DNA of 22,526 nucleotides from Pleurocapsa sp. MO_226.B13 (GTDB lineage: Bacteria; Cyanobacteriota; Cyanobacteriia; Cyanobacteriales; Xenococcaceae): assembly GCA_030064795.1 (NCBI GenBank), contig JASJEI010000061.1, positions 1-22,526 of the forward strand, in the 5' to 3' direction. The position numbers and the translations under genes were made by a program. Shown here piece after piece: positions 14,987 to 22,526 of the stretch. The first letter of the stretch is position 1. The number at the start of each line of letters is the position of its first letter. The notes beneath the pieces are model-generated. The model made no database searches. It was not told where the DNA came from and was given only the letters and a program-made list of their open reading frames with translations.

Positions 14987-16027
14987 TTAAATTTTTGGCT
15001 GCACTACCTTAATTTCTAACGTACCTAGCGCATACTGATCTTTAAGAAATACGATCGCCCTATCCAACCTACAATAACTAAACTTAATCCTATTCCCGCT
15101 CAAAGCAGCCGTAGCCATTTGATTAGGCTCGATAGGAATCTTGACATCTTCGGGAAAATCTACCGTTAGTTCTCCATTCAAATAGATATAAATGTTTGCA
15201 TTAGGATAAGCCTGTTGTAGTTCTTCCAGTGCGGGAATGGCATCTTCATCATTAAAAGTAAGATTCCTAATCTCAGTCCTAGCAGCTTCCCCTACGACCG
15301 TAGTAACTTTGCTAGTAATTATCTGCTCTCCAGTCTTATAAACACCCTTACCATCAGTAACTATAAACTCATTACCCTCATTGCCAATAATCAAATATTT
15401 CCCATCTGCACTAGTGCGATCGCTCGTCCAATATCCTGTGATGCTCGCGTATACTTTATTGGTACTGGCGTTCTCGTTATAGACTCTGACAATGCCATCT
15501 CTCAAGCCTAGATTCTGGGAGACTTTCTGAGTTATCCCCCCACCATTAGCCAAGTAATAACCCAAAGTCAGCAGAGCGATCGCGATTGCCAAAACCCATA
15601 ATTCACCAGCACCACCAGTTTTTAACCTCCGTCGCGGATTACTCACACTGATTGCCCATACAGGCTCGGGATAAAATAGCTGTACTCCTTGCTTAGTAAA
15701 GGTATCAGAGAAACAAGCCAGTAAATGACCCAGAGGTAAAGCGATCGCGCTCTTGATATCTCCATTTAGCCAGAAGTAGTTAACCCCCAGACTGACAGCA
15801 GTAATACCCGCCGTAGCCAGCAGAGAATGAGTAATAGACCTATGGGGAAAACGATCCTCAATCCAAGAACTAATCGGAAAGAAGATTTTTCCAATGGTGC
15901 TAGTAGTGGTGTCCAAATCGGGAATCTGTGAGCCAAGGATAGCCAAACCTAGAGGCAGAGGTTGACCAGTTCCCAAGATTAAAGATGTTCCAGCAGCAGC
16001 GATCGCTGCATGGGTGATTGCCATCAT
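14987..16027 (-). CDS. YdjM-like membrane metal-dependent hydrolase with extra C-terminal domain
   Basis: A 346-residue protein. Residues 1-175 match the LexA-binding/YdjM family of putative membrane hydrolases: ITHAAIAAAG, QIPDLDT (Asp37, Asp39), FPHRSITHSLL (His62, Thr66, His67) and four or more membrane helices. The remainder is an extra soluble domain, ending in ANIYIYLNGELTVDFPEDVK and IKFSYCRLDRAIVFLKDQYA; this is the domain found as fragments a, b and c elsewhere. ATGATG gives two possible starts; no clear ribosome-binding site. It contains several HIP1 sites and looks native. Its natural substrate is unknown; related genes are common on cyanobacterial plasmids. It is followed by the aminotransferase. 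Confidence 0.8.
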   Translation of the reverse strand: MMAITHAAIAAAGTSLILGTGQPLPLGLAILGSQIPDLDTTTSTIGKIFFPISSWIEDRFPHRSITHSLLATAGITAVSLGVNYFWLNGDIKSAIALPLGHLLACFSDTFTKQGVQLFYPEPVWAISVSNPRRRLKTGGAGELWVLAIAIALLTLGYYLANGGGITQKVSQNLGLRDGIVRVYNENASTNKVYASITGYWTSDRTSADGKYLIIGNEGNEFIVTDGKGVYKTGEQIITSKVTTVVGEAARTEIRNLTFNDEDAIPALEELQQAYPNANIYIYLNGELTVDFPEDVKIPIEPNQMATAALSGNRIKFSYCRLDRAIVFLKDQYALGTLEIKVVQPKI

Positions 16028-16156
16028 AGGCGGTAAAAAGAAGAGTTTTACTTTTCCAGTTTGAATTTTGGTAAGGCGATCGTCAGTTACTTAGCTCACT
16101 GGTGATAGATTTAAGCCATATATTTTTATCGCACTTGCTACTTGAACAATTACAAG

Positions 16157-16837
16157 ATGAGTCAAAATAATAGCCCCAATTTAGCTGGATGGGCTGCAAT
16201 CATAGCTGCGATCGCCGCTTTAATCACCGCGATAGGTTTCCCAAACTTCTTTCCTGATTTGGTAAAACAGTATTTGCTAAAAAATAGAGATAATTCTTCA
16301 ACCAATTCATCCAAAACCCAAGAAGGTGACTTGCAACCGATACCTAAATCGTCTACATCTAGTCAACCTCTTCCTCTGAAAAAATACAGTGAATTGAGAA
16401 GACTACTGGCTGATAGAAAATTTAAGGAAGCTGATGAAAAAACCAATAAAATTTTGCTTCAATTAACTGGTAATGACAGTTATAACAATAGTTCTGATGC
16501 GGAACTAATTGATTGTGTAGTTTACCAAACTATTGATTCGCTTTGGAGAGAATACAGTAATAATAAGTTTGGCTTCAGTGTGCAGATACGTATTTTTCAA
16601 AAAGTGGGGAATACAGAAAAGTTTGGTGATTTAGTTGATTGGCGAGAAAACGGTAAATGGCTCAACTACACAGATCTGAATAAAACTTTAGAGGAAGCAC
16701 CACAAGGATATTTTCCATCAAGATATCGTGGTTCAAAAAGTAGTTCTAGTAGCTTAAGCGGAGCTTGGATGGTTTGGTCATTCCTTCCTCTTCCTAACCG
16801 TACAACAGCACACTGTATAAATTCACCAAGTTCTTAG
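16157..16837 (+). CDS. Membrane-anchored GUN4-domain protein
   Basis: A 226-residue protein (ATG 16157 preferred over a TTG at 16142). Residues 10-31 form one membrane helix, 45-72 a Ser/Thr/Asn-rich linker, and 76-220 a GUN4 domain: YSELRRLLADRKFKEADEKT, ORF-typical SLWREYSNNKFGFSVQIRIF, FGDLVDWRENGKWLNYTDLN and APQGYFPSRY followed by a GAWMVWSF ending. GUN4 itself binds porphyrins and activates Mg-chelatase. Copies fused to a membrane anchor or linked to NTPase or protease modules are common in cyanobacteria and are thought to be sensors rather than chlorophyll enzymes. It has a HIP1 site at its 5' end and stands alone on the + strand. Confidence 0.88.
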   Translation: MSQNNSPNLAGWAAIIAAIAALITAIGFPNFFPDLVKQYLLKNRDNSSTNSSKTQEGDLQPIPKSSTSSQPLPLKKYSELRRLLADRKFKEADEKTNKILLQLTGNDSYNNSSDAELIDCVVYQTIDSLWREYSNNKFGFSVQIRIFQKVGNTEKFGDLVDWRENGKWLNYTDLNKTLEEAPQGYFPSRYRGSKSSSSSLSGAWMVWSFLPLPNRTTAHCINSPSS

Positions 16838-16940
16838 ATCGTGAATTAAAGAAAACACATCCGAAGATACAATCACCGTCGAACTGGATCGTCCAATTTT
16901 TATCGCTTACTGTCCCAATCTCTTTCTCGCTCCTTTAACA

Positions 16941-17144
16941 CTACCTAATTGTTTTAACTACATCTTTTATAGACATCAAATTACCATCCTCATCAATAAG
17001 TTCTAAGCCATATTCTTCTGGATAATCCAAGTCCAACTCTTTGACCTGACAAGAACTATGAAAAATAGCCTTATCACTAAGCATTAGATAGTAGACATTG
17101 ACCCACTGTTCGGGGTTTAGTTGATCTGGGGGTTTTTTGCACAA
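16941..17144 (-). pseudogene. Gene truncated by the Tn3 element, unknown
   Basis: The 67-codon frame reads QLNPEQWVNVYYLMLSDKAI and on to YGLELIDEDGNLMSIKDVVK, an acidic soluble protein I do not recognise. Its first five to six codons (MCKKP) come from the left inverted repeat of the Tn3 element, which has replaced the original 5' end and by chance supplies an ATG. The remaining part may still be translated if transcription enters from the transposon. Confidence 0.6.
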
Positions 17145-17166
17145 CCCCCGAAAAGGTGGAATAAGG
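17129..17166 (+). repeat. Tn3 left terminal inverted repeat
   Basis: 38 bp beginning GGGGTTTTTTGCACAACCCC and ending GGTGGAATAAGG. It matches the right end at 37 of 38 positions; position 7 is T here and A there. The transposase stop codon lies 3 bp inside it. Confidence 0.95.
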
Positions 17167-17168
17167 GG

Positions 17169-20100
17169 TTAGCCAGAGTTCGTTGATCCAGGCGGGATCT
17201 GGATTTGAGCCAATTCCTGAACGAGCGCGTTGATATCGATAGCTTTTGACGATTTTTTGAACTCGAAGCGTCCGTGTAGGTTGATATGCTGCCAGGCAAC
17301 AGGAGAAACTTTTTTAATCAGAGCGGTGCCTTGAAAATCGCCGATTCTCTCTTTGTGAGCCATTAGATTAGATAAGATCGTAGTATTGTAGTAGATTATG
17401 CAATTAGTGAGCAGACGGCTGCATTCTCCCCAGAGCTGCTGTTCGTATTCGGTTTTGAAGCGCAGTTTGCCGAAGTTGGCGTATGATACAGCTCTGCGTA
17501 GCTGGTGGTAATTCTCGCCGCGATTGAGTGCTTTTTGGACGTTCTGGCGAAGTGGCGAAGAATCCACGTAGTCTAGAAGATACAGACTTCTAATAATGTT
17601 GTCATATTCCCACAAGGCCCGTCTAGTTCTATTTTTACGAGCGTAGGTACTGAGTTTTCCAATAATAATACTTTGAGTTGTTGTTTTCAGAGCCAGTGAC
17701 AGGATGATACGCTGAATATTCTCCCATTCGGAGATGATCAAGTTGGTGTTGATTTTCCGAATTGGCTTGAGCAGTAGCTCCTCGTAATGGCTCGGATGGT
17801 TGAATCCATAGAGGGATTGGCTGACTTGATCATAGATATCCCTGTAGCGTGGAGCCAACTTATATCCGAACAGATGAAGGATGGCGAAATTGACCTGATT
17901 GGTTCCGTGTGTGTCCGTGGAATGAACTTCGGGTTGGATTTCAGTGGTATTGTTGAACAGAAGATCGAAAACATAGTGACTCTCATGTTCGTTAGCACCA
18001 ATGACTCTGGCATTGACGGGGACATGGTTAGCTACTAGGGTATAGGAGACGACTCCTTTTTTCAGCCCGAAGTATTTAGGAGAATGGCGTGCATTGATTG
18101 TGTGGATTCGGGTTTCAAATTTCTGTCCGTCGCTACTGGAATGAAGAGTTTCACCGATATCGTAATGCCGAAATATAGGTAGCTCGGCTATGGCATTGCT
18201 AACAAGGTCATTGGCATCCTTCAGGGTTTCCAGACGGATGAAATTATCCGAAGTAGCAGCAAGGGTGTGATATCTGATATCAGAGATGTCGCTCATCTTA
18301 CCCAAACCCATATTAGTACCCCAAGCAAGAAGGCAGGCGATAATGGCGAGATCGTCAGCCTCCTGTTTGACGTAGCGCCCTAAGACATGATCAAAGACAT
18401 CCATGAATCGGCACTGATCATTAACAAAATACAGAACGTTGCTGATATCGAACTGTTTGAGAGCATTAAAAAAGGGATGGTTAAGAGGCTGACTGGCACC
18501 AGGATAGCTCAGAGTCCATCTAACCTGAGAGCCACGTCTCTTGATTTGGAAGTGCTCGTTCTCCCCAGAGGCAATCCGCTGATTGACCTCGCTAATCCGG
18601 TCTTCAAGCATCTTCTCCAGTGCTGTTAAATGAACACTGATAGGCTGATTGAGAAGTTTGAGACCAGTAGCAGCGATCAGTTCTTTCTTCTTCTGCCACT
18701 TCCGCTGGTCCAGAAGGTCATCTTCAAAACTACGGAAGCGAACACTGTCCCGGCAGAAGATATCCCCTGCTTCCAGTCCGTGACGCAGAAGACGATAGAC
18801 AAGAAACTCATAACGGTCGGGAAGCAATTGTTTCGGTTGTATTTCACCTTCTGTATAAAGATAGCGTTTAATTGTGTCTGGGATGAATTGGAGCGGAAAC
18901 TTTTCCAGAGGATATTGTCCCAATGGTTTCCCTTTCCCAAACGCTGTCTTCAAAAAATGAGTAGCTTCAATCAACTCTTCATCAGCCAATGACGCAGCGA
19001 AATCGACCGCGCACAATATCGGTCGCAAACGGCGTTTAAACTGATGAGCTAGCCCATCAATCTGCTCCCATTGAAATGCCGTTTCATCGAACTTGCTCTT
19101 GGAGGTAATCTGATCTGCTATCAAGTCTAACTTCTGACGTTCTAGAATCCCAAAAGCTTTTGCTTGGACCTTCTGGAAGGGTGTATTCTCGGCAATGCTA
19201 TTGTCCGTAAAAATTTTCAGCACTTGTCCTGCCTTTTGCAGGTTTTGGTTGCTCTCAATGAGGTACTCATACACACGCTCCTTAGCAGCCCTTTTGGCTT
19301 CATCAGTATATCGTTTGACGTGATGAATCAGGCTGCCGATTAGATTGTCATGAAGTTTCTGATAACGGTGGTAAACAAAGCACAATAGATAGATATATAC
19401 GAGCCACTCATCAAACCTCTTAAGCCTGTAGACTGAGTAATAAGTCACCAATGAGGCATAGTATTTGATGCTTTCATTGGAAATTTTTAGCTTTGATAAC
19501 AACTTTTTGGCAAGATGGTACAAATGCTGTATTTGTTCACCACGACTAATTTCACGTTTGATTTCACTGGAGCTGAAATCTTTGGGCTCGCGCTTGAGCT
19601 GGGTTATTTCGTAGAGTCCTGAGGAATCATCTAAAAGCGTCTTAAAAGCTTCTACCTCAGATTCCTTGAGATGATTCCGTAAAATAGTTATCAGACGGTT
19701 CTGTTCATAGTTCAGTGCTTTTCCTACCGGATCCTGTATAAAACTATATGCGGGAGAGACGATGCGTTGCTCTGCCAGGTAATGCCTGATTTCACGAAAG
19801 ATGTAGATAGGTTTAGCACAAATCTGTGCTGCTTGACGGGCTTTGAGCTCCAATTTCTGACGTTGCTGTGCATCGCAATTTTGATAATTGTAAAGTTCAA
19901 GAATTAAGGTTTGTTGTTTTAATCTGGTATATTTATCAACCGCACTGAGCTCAGTAATTTTCCTGTTCTTTAAGTATTGTTTCAGTACGTAGCGCAGATC
20001 ATCTTCAACCTCACCCAGCTCAAAAGTAAAAAATAGATGTTTTGCTTTGAAATATCCAAGTTGCAAAATAAAATAAGCTTGGGATTTGACCGAACGTAAT

Positions 20101-20252
20101 TTTCCCAGTAAATCTTTTTCGGGTTGGGATAAACAGAAGTATTGAAGACGCTCTTCAGCAGTGAAGCGAGGTCGACCATAAAGCGCTTCTATTTCATCGT
20201 TCCCCAATATTCTCAGACGTTTTGGTGAGCTTAGCATCCTCCGAATTTTCAT
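17169..20252 (-). CDS. tnpA: Tn3-family transposase
   Basis: A complete 1,027-residue transposase, the usual size for Tn3 TnpA. The N-terminal part (MLSSPKRLRILGNDEIEALY onward) is the DUF4158-type DNA-binding region. The C-terminal DDE domain has Asp708 in SSDGQKF, Asp780 in STDTHGTNQ and Glu913 in NRGENYHQLRRAV, with typical spacing. RIHTINARHSPKYFGLKKGV between the first two Asp residues is characteristic. No frameshift or stop interrupts it, so it should be active on its two inverted repeats. Without its own resolvase, cointegrates would need host recombination. A -10-like TATAAT lies about 20 bp upstream of the ATG. It has no HIP1 sites. Confidence 0.97.
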   Translation of the reverse strand: MKIRRMLSSPKRLRILGNDEIEALYGRPRFTAEERLQYFCLSQPEKDLLGKLRSVKSQAYFILQLGYFKAKHLFFTFELGEVEDDLRYVLKQYLKNRKITELSAVDKYTRLKQQTLILELYNYQNCDAQQRQKLELKARQAAQICAKPIYIFREIRHYLAEQRIVSPAYSFIQDPVGKALNYEQNRLITILRNHLKESEVEAFKTLLDDSSGLYEITQLKREPKDFSSSEIKREISRGEQIQHLYHLAKKLLSKLKISNESIKYYASLVTYYSVYRLKRFDEWLVYIYLLCFVYHRYQKLHDNLIGSLIHHVKRYTDEAKRAAKERVYEYLIESNQNLQKAGQVLKIFTDNSIAENTPFQKVQAKAFGILERQKLDLIADQITSKSKFDETAFQWEQIDGLAHQFKRRLRPILCAVDFAASLADEELIEATHFLKTAFGKGKPLGQYPLEKFPLQFIPDTIKRYLYTEGEIQPKQLLPDRYEFLVYRLLRHGLEAGDIFCRDSVRFRSFEDDLLDQRKWQKKKELIAATGLKLLNQPISVHLTALEKMLEDRISEVNQRIASGENEHFQIKRRGSQVRWTLSYPGASQPLNHPFFNALKQFDISNVLYFVNDQCRFMDVFDHVLGRYVKQEADDLAIIACLLAWGTNMGLGKMSDISDIRYHTLAATSDNFIRLETLKDANDLVSNAIAELPIFRHYDIGETLHSSSDGQKFETRIHTINARHSPKYFGLKKGVVSYTLVANHVPVNARVIGANEHESHYVFDLLFNNTTEIQPEVHSTDTHGTNQVNFAILHLFGYKLAPRYRDIYDQVSQSLYGFNHPSHYEELLLKPIRKINTNLIISEWENIQRIILSLALKTTTQSIIIGKLSTYARKNRTRRALWEYDNIIRSLYLLDYVDSSPLRQNVQKALNRGENYHQLRRAVSYANFGKLRFKTEYEQQLWGECSRLLTNCIIYYNTTILSNLMAHKERIGDFQGTALIKKVSPVAWQHINLHGRFEFKKSSKAIDINALVQELAQIQIPPGSTNSG

Positions 20253-20272
20253 TCTCTTACGACTGAGAGCAC

Positions 20273-20278
20273 ATTATA
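20273..20278 (-). promoter_or_regulatory. Candidate -10 box of tnpA
   Basis: The minus strand reads TATAAT about 20 bp upstream of the transposase ATG. No convincing -35 box lies 17 bp further upstream, so this would be a weak promoter. Confidence 0.35.
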
Positions 20279-20374
20279 TCTTTAAAGGTAATGAAATATT
20301 AGGAACAGTCAGATATTTGTTGGGGAACGTCGCTATTGTTTACTGTATAAGGGTTAGCTCCCTCTTTGAAAATT

Positions 20375-20412
20375 CCTTATTCCACCTTTTCGGGGGTTGT
20401 GCAAATAACCCC
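20375..20412 (-). repeat. Tn3 right terminal inverted repeat
   Basis: On the + strand this begins CCTTATTCCACC and ends AACCCC at 20412, the complement of the left end with one mismatch. The next base outside already belongs to the IS110 transposase reading frame. Confidence 0.95.
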
Positions 20413-20801
20413 ATTTTACCTCTTGGTTGGGTTTGTGCCCTGGTAGCCGAGTCAGTGGGGGCAAAGTCAAGAGTTCTCGAACTCGCCCTGTAATTAATCG
20501 TGCTGCGAATGCTTTTCGTCTAGGGGCTCATGCTTTGCGGAGAAGTCAAACTGCTTTGGGTGCTTTCTTTCGTCGTCTTCGTGCTCGTTTAGGCGCTCCT
20601 AAGGCAGTTACTGCTACTGCTCATAAGTTGGCTCGCATTTTCTACTGTCTCTGGACTAAGGGTGGTGAATATCATGATCCTGGAGTTGATTCCTACGAAC
20701 AACAGTATCAAAAACGAATACTTAAAAATCTACGCAAAAGAGCTGACGAACTTGGTTTTAATCTCGTTCCTCAATCTTCAGAAGTTGAATTTGTTTCCTA
20801 G
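20413..20801 (+). pseudogene. IS110-family transposase, C-terminal fragment
   Basis: From the Tn3 end the frame reads SWLGLCPGSRVSGGKVKSSR, then NRAANAFRLGAHALRRSQTA, LGAFFRRLRARLGAPKAVTA, TAHKLARIFYCLWTKGGEY, and ends at TAG 20799-20801. This is the C-terminal (transposase_20 / IS116-IS110-IS902) half of an IS110 transposase, with the serine-containing SGG region present. The N-terminal RuvC-like DEDD domain is gone: the Tn3 boundary cuts directly into the frame and the missing half is not on the other side. The right end of this IS has in turn cut the mtfA-like gene. Confidence 0.9.
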
Positions 20802-21208
20802 GAGTTCATTTCAAGCGATTCCCCCCGCTTTTTTTCGCTCTCCCTATAGGCGGTCGGGTAAACGAGAATAGAAGAAAGCTTCGGGTAATACTCTCCTCTC
20901 TCATTCAACAGGAGGAGACAGGCAACGGCGGCAATCGTGAGCTTAATTTCATCAGTTACTCGCAAACCACCGCAGCCGATGAACTGTTTTTCTGCTAGGA
21001 AAACATTGATGTGACCGTGAAGTCGCCTCTCAATCGACTCCGAAAGGTGTTTGTAGATGGGAAAATTCCGCTGGAGAATGGTCACCCAATGCCTGGTCAA
21101 AGGCTGGTTTTTCAGCCTCGAGCGCCAAGCCGCCTTCAGAGCTGGGCTGAGCCAAATCAAAGCGATAATCAGCAATATAGCTAACAAAAAAAGGACGGTC
21201 TTAACCAT
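20798..21208 (-). pseudogene. mtfA-like zinc peptidase, C-terminally truncated
   Basis: Residues 1-25 form a membrane helix; the next 90 match the N-terminal part of MtfA/M90 zinc peptidases: LTRHWVTILQRNFPIYKHLS, RLHGHINVFLAEKQFIGCGG, EIKLTIAAVACLLLLNERGE, SSILVYP. The family continues for another 150 residues with the HExxH zinc site, all missing here. After about residue 117 (TAYRESE) the sequence is IS110 flank, ending at a stop inside the IS. The junction lies near 20850. A ghost resolvase ends within about 10 bp of its start codon, so its own promoter is probably also gone. Without the zinc site it cannot be an active peptidase. Confidence 0.85.
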
Positions 21209-21211
21209 ACA

Positions 21212-21420
21212 TGAGACTAAGTGCCAATTGGAGCAAACCCTTGAGCGAGCACCCCAAACGGTCTAATTTCCAAATCACAATTACATCATCTTAACGAGCA
21301 TTCAATAGCATCTCATCTAAACCAGGACAACTCGATGAAACTCCACTTACTAATGTCAAGATAAAATCCTTTGCATCCATGCGAACGCAGAGCGTCAAGT
21401 TGTCAATCTAAATTTTGGTC
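21212..21420 (-). pseudogene. Serine resolvase/invertase remnant
   Basis: In pieces, the minus strand encodes the middle of a serine recombinase catalytic domain. One frame gives QNLD, TGA, QLDALRSHGCKGFYLD. After a frame change, SGVSSSCPGLDEMLLNAR, TAA, then DDVIVIWKLDRLGCSLKGLL. These match the QNLDLQxDAL, SGxxxxRPGLDxML and VVWKLDRLGRSL blocks of Tn3-type resolvases. Two stops and a frameshift show long decay. The N-terminal YxRVS block with the nucleophile serine and the whole DNA-binding half are missing. It may derive from an older Tn3-type element than the one at 17129. Confidence 0.8.
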
Positions 21421-21631
21421 ATTTGTACAAAGGGCGGGCATAGCCAAGGAGGATTATCTTCGATTGAGTTTAGTAATTTCATCTACAAAAGAGTATTTTA
21501 GACTCTGATTACCTAAACCATAATAATAAACTCAAGCCGACAACAAGGGAAATTAGAAATGTGAGAAACGATAAGCCTAACTGTAAGGGACTGAAATTAT
21601 AATCGCTTCGACCCGAAATCATCGGCATTTT
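21421..21631. other. Non-coding stretch between mobile-element remnants
   Basis: No gene is visible. The outer tip of the transposon whose repeats start at 21633 should lie somewhere here; TGTAAGGGAC at 21582 is one candidate because related elements end in TGT, but nothing confirms it. Confidence 0.4.
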
Positions 21632-21632
21632 C

Positions 21633-21746
21633 GGCCCAGATTATTTGAAACTATAAATGCAGTTCGACCCACATTATCTGAAACTGAGACCAGATTATTT
21701 GAAACTGAGACCAGATTATAATTTTCGACCCACATTAACTGAAAAT
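21633..21746 (-). repeat. Transposon end with multiple ~20-bp repeats
   Basis: Variants of GACCCACATTATCTGAAACT lie in the same orientation at 21633-21652, 21666-21685, 21688-21706 (one base shorter), 21709-21720 (half unit) and 21727-21746, with a weaker match near 21610. They sit directly after the stop codon of the TnsC-like ATPase. Clusters of repeated transposase-binding sites mark the ends of Tn7, Tn5053 and Mu-like elements, so this is probably one end of the element that carries the ATPase. Confidence 0.75.
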
Positions 21747-21753
21747 AAGAACG

Positions 21754-22526
21754 TCACAATGGAATCCCAATTTTGAGGATCTGATCTCTCATATCTTGAG
21801 TTTTTTCTGGAGGTAATTGACCGTGAAGAAATGAGCGCACCTCAGCCGGTCTGACATTCAACAACCGGGCAAGAGATTTAACATTGTAACCATGCCGAAT
21901 TAAATTAGGTTCAAGGTCATCAAAACCAATCGCCAATACCGTTTCCATAAATTCAGCAGTAATCGGTTTAACTCCTACCTGATAAGCTTCATTCATGGCC
22001 AAGGTCAGATATTGCTCAATTTGCAATGGGGTAGATAATCGTTGACCCAGGAAGGAAATCGTTTCAGATTCCAAAATATCTGTGGGCTGGACTTGCTCTA
22101 ATGCTGCTTGGGTCAAAAGCCATTGAATATATTCATCAGTATGACCCCGAATACCTTCGAGAGTAAAAAGATGAGTGCGCCCACCAATTTCTTCTAAAGT
22201 GGGTCTTTTCAAATCATTCTTCAGCTTGGGATGTCCGGCTAAGATGACACTTAAGCGGTCACCATTATTGCGTACCAACTCAACTAAACGTTTCAATCTT
22301 ACTAAAGTCTGACTGTGAAGTCCGTGAGCATCATCCACAAACAAAGCTACGGGAGCACGAGCTTTCTTGATTAGTTCGAGAAGATGTCGTTCTCTTCTTT
22401 CTGACATCGAAGGCACTTTTTCCACCTTATCTGGGGATAGATCATAGAACAGAGCAGTCATCAAAGTTAAGAGATTGACCTTCTCAGATTCCACGGCCAA
22501 AGAACGGGAAACAATCACCTCTTTGC
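21754..22526 (-). CDS. TnsC/ExeA/IstB-like AAA+ transposition ATPase, partial at window edge
   Basis: The frame is open to the window end, so the N-terminus and Walker A motif lie outside. Visible: APVALFVDDAHGLHSQTLVR (Walker B with DD), LSVILAGHPKLKNDL (sensor region), EEIGGRTHLFTLEGI, TPLQIEQYLTLAMNEAYQVG, and a C-terminal helical DNA-binding-like segment LARLLNVRPAEVRSFLHGQL. This is the ATPase partner of Mu/IS21/Tn7-type DDE transposases, which selects target DNA. The stop lies 8 bp from a cluster of ~20-bp repeats that probably form the element end, so the transposase gene should lie upstream, beyond the window. No frameshifts are seen. Confidence 0.85.
   Translation of the reverse strand, partial: KEVIVSRSLAVESEKVNLLTLMTALFYDLSPDKVEKVPSMSERRERHLLELIKKARAPVALFVDDAHGLHSQTLVRLKRLVELVRNNGDRLSVILAGHPKLKNDLKRPTLEEIGGRTHLFTLEGIRGHTDEYIQWLLTQAALEQVQPTDILESETISFLGQRLSTPLQIEQYLTLAMNEAYQVGVKPITAEFMETVLAIGFDDLEPNLIRHGYNVKSLARLLNVRPAEVRSFLHGQLPPEKTQDMRDQILKIGIPL

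Larger units (their letters stand above)
17129..20412 (-). mobile_element. Tn3-family element, transposase only
   Basis: A 3,284-bp unit bounded by 38-bp terminal inverted repeats that differ at one base. It contains only the transposase gene, with no resolvase gene and about 120 bp of upstream DNA, so it resembles IS1071-type simple Tn3 elements. The five bases outside the ends are ATCTG on the left and ATTTT on the right, so there is no target duplication. The two flanks also belong to unrelated genes. This points to rearrangement after insertion, such as an adjacent deletion or recombination between two copies. No HIP1 octamer is present inside. Confidence 0.95.

Noticed and set aside
18387..18992. 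Plus-strand frames inside the Tn3 transposase gene
   Set aside because: Antisense shadows of the intact 1,027-residue transposase.
1..22526. CRISPR array
   Set aside because: No regularly spaced direct repeats with unique spacers. The repeats at 21633-21746 are too close together and are best explained as transposase-binding sites.

Overview
The window looks like accessory DNA of a cyanobacterium, either a plasmid or a genomic island. The octamer GCGATCGC (the cyanobacterial HIP1 palindrome) occurs more than fifteen times. The gene content also fits: a GUN4-domain protein, a NACHT NTPase with a repeat-built membrane region, a YdjM-type membrane hydrolase and cyanobacterial-style IS110 and Tn3 elements. 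I cannot name the species. Much of the window is mosaic and decayed.

Region 1 (1-5560). A small ribbon-helix-helix-like gene (522-743) is followed by a tract almost without T on the + strand: 822-1369 has 3 T in 548 nt, with 380 consecutive T-free bases. Next come a tyrosine-recombinase C-terminal remnant, a 730-residue membrane NACHT NTPase and a tRNA-Lys(CTT) with its terminator. A second, non-homologous T-depleted tract follows: 4577-5215 has one T in 639 nt. Because every stop codon contains a T (and on the other strand an A), these tracts are open in nearly all six frames, so long ORFs there are not evidence of genes. They are the most unusual feature of the window.

Region 2 (5560-9710). 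A decayed minus-strand gene with an internal TGA, an inositol-monophosphatase-like gene, an Hsp20 pseudogene with its terminator, an LHPP/HDHD2-like HAD hydrolase, a complete XerC/D-type recombinase, and a small Gly/Asn-rich protein of a type seen near cyanobacterial signalling/defence NTPases.

Region 3 (9750-16840). Four partial or whole copies of one C-terminal domain (a 9754-9850, b about 10345-10590, c 13240-13472, d 14987-15250) punctuate the region on the minus strand. Between them lie a membrane protein, a bicovalent FAD oxidase with a cupin, and a PLP aminotransferase. Only copy d is still joined to a full gene, a YdjM-like membrane hydrolase. The oxidase, cupin and aminotransferase genes contain no HIP1 octamer and look acquired. 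A membrane-anchored GUN4-domain protein follows.

Region 4 (16940-22526). This is a nest of mobile elements: a 3,284-bp Tn3-family element (transposase only, 38-bp inverted repeats differing at one base, no target duplication), a 5'-truncated IS110 transposase abutting its right end, an mtfA-like peptidase gene cut off by that IS110 end, a ghost serine resolvase, and one end of a further transposon. That last end shows several copies of a ~20-bp repeat just downstream of a TnsC/ExeA-like AAA+ ATPase that runs off the window. The order of truncations lets the insertion history be read.
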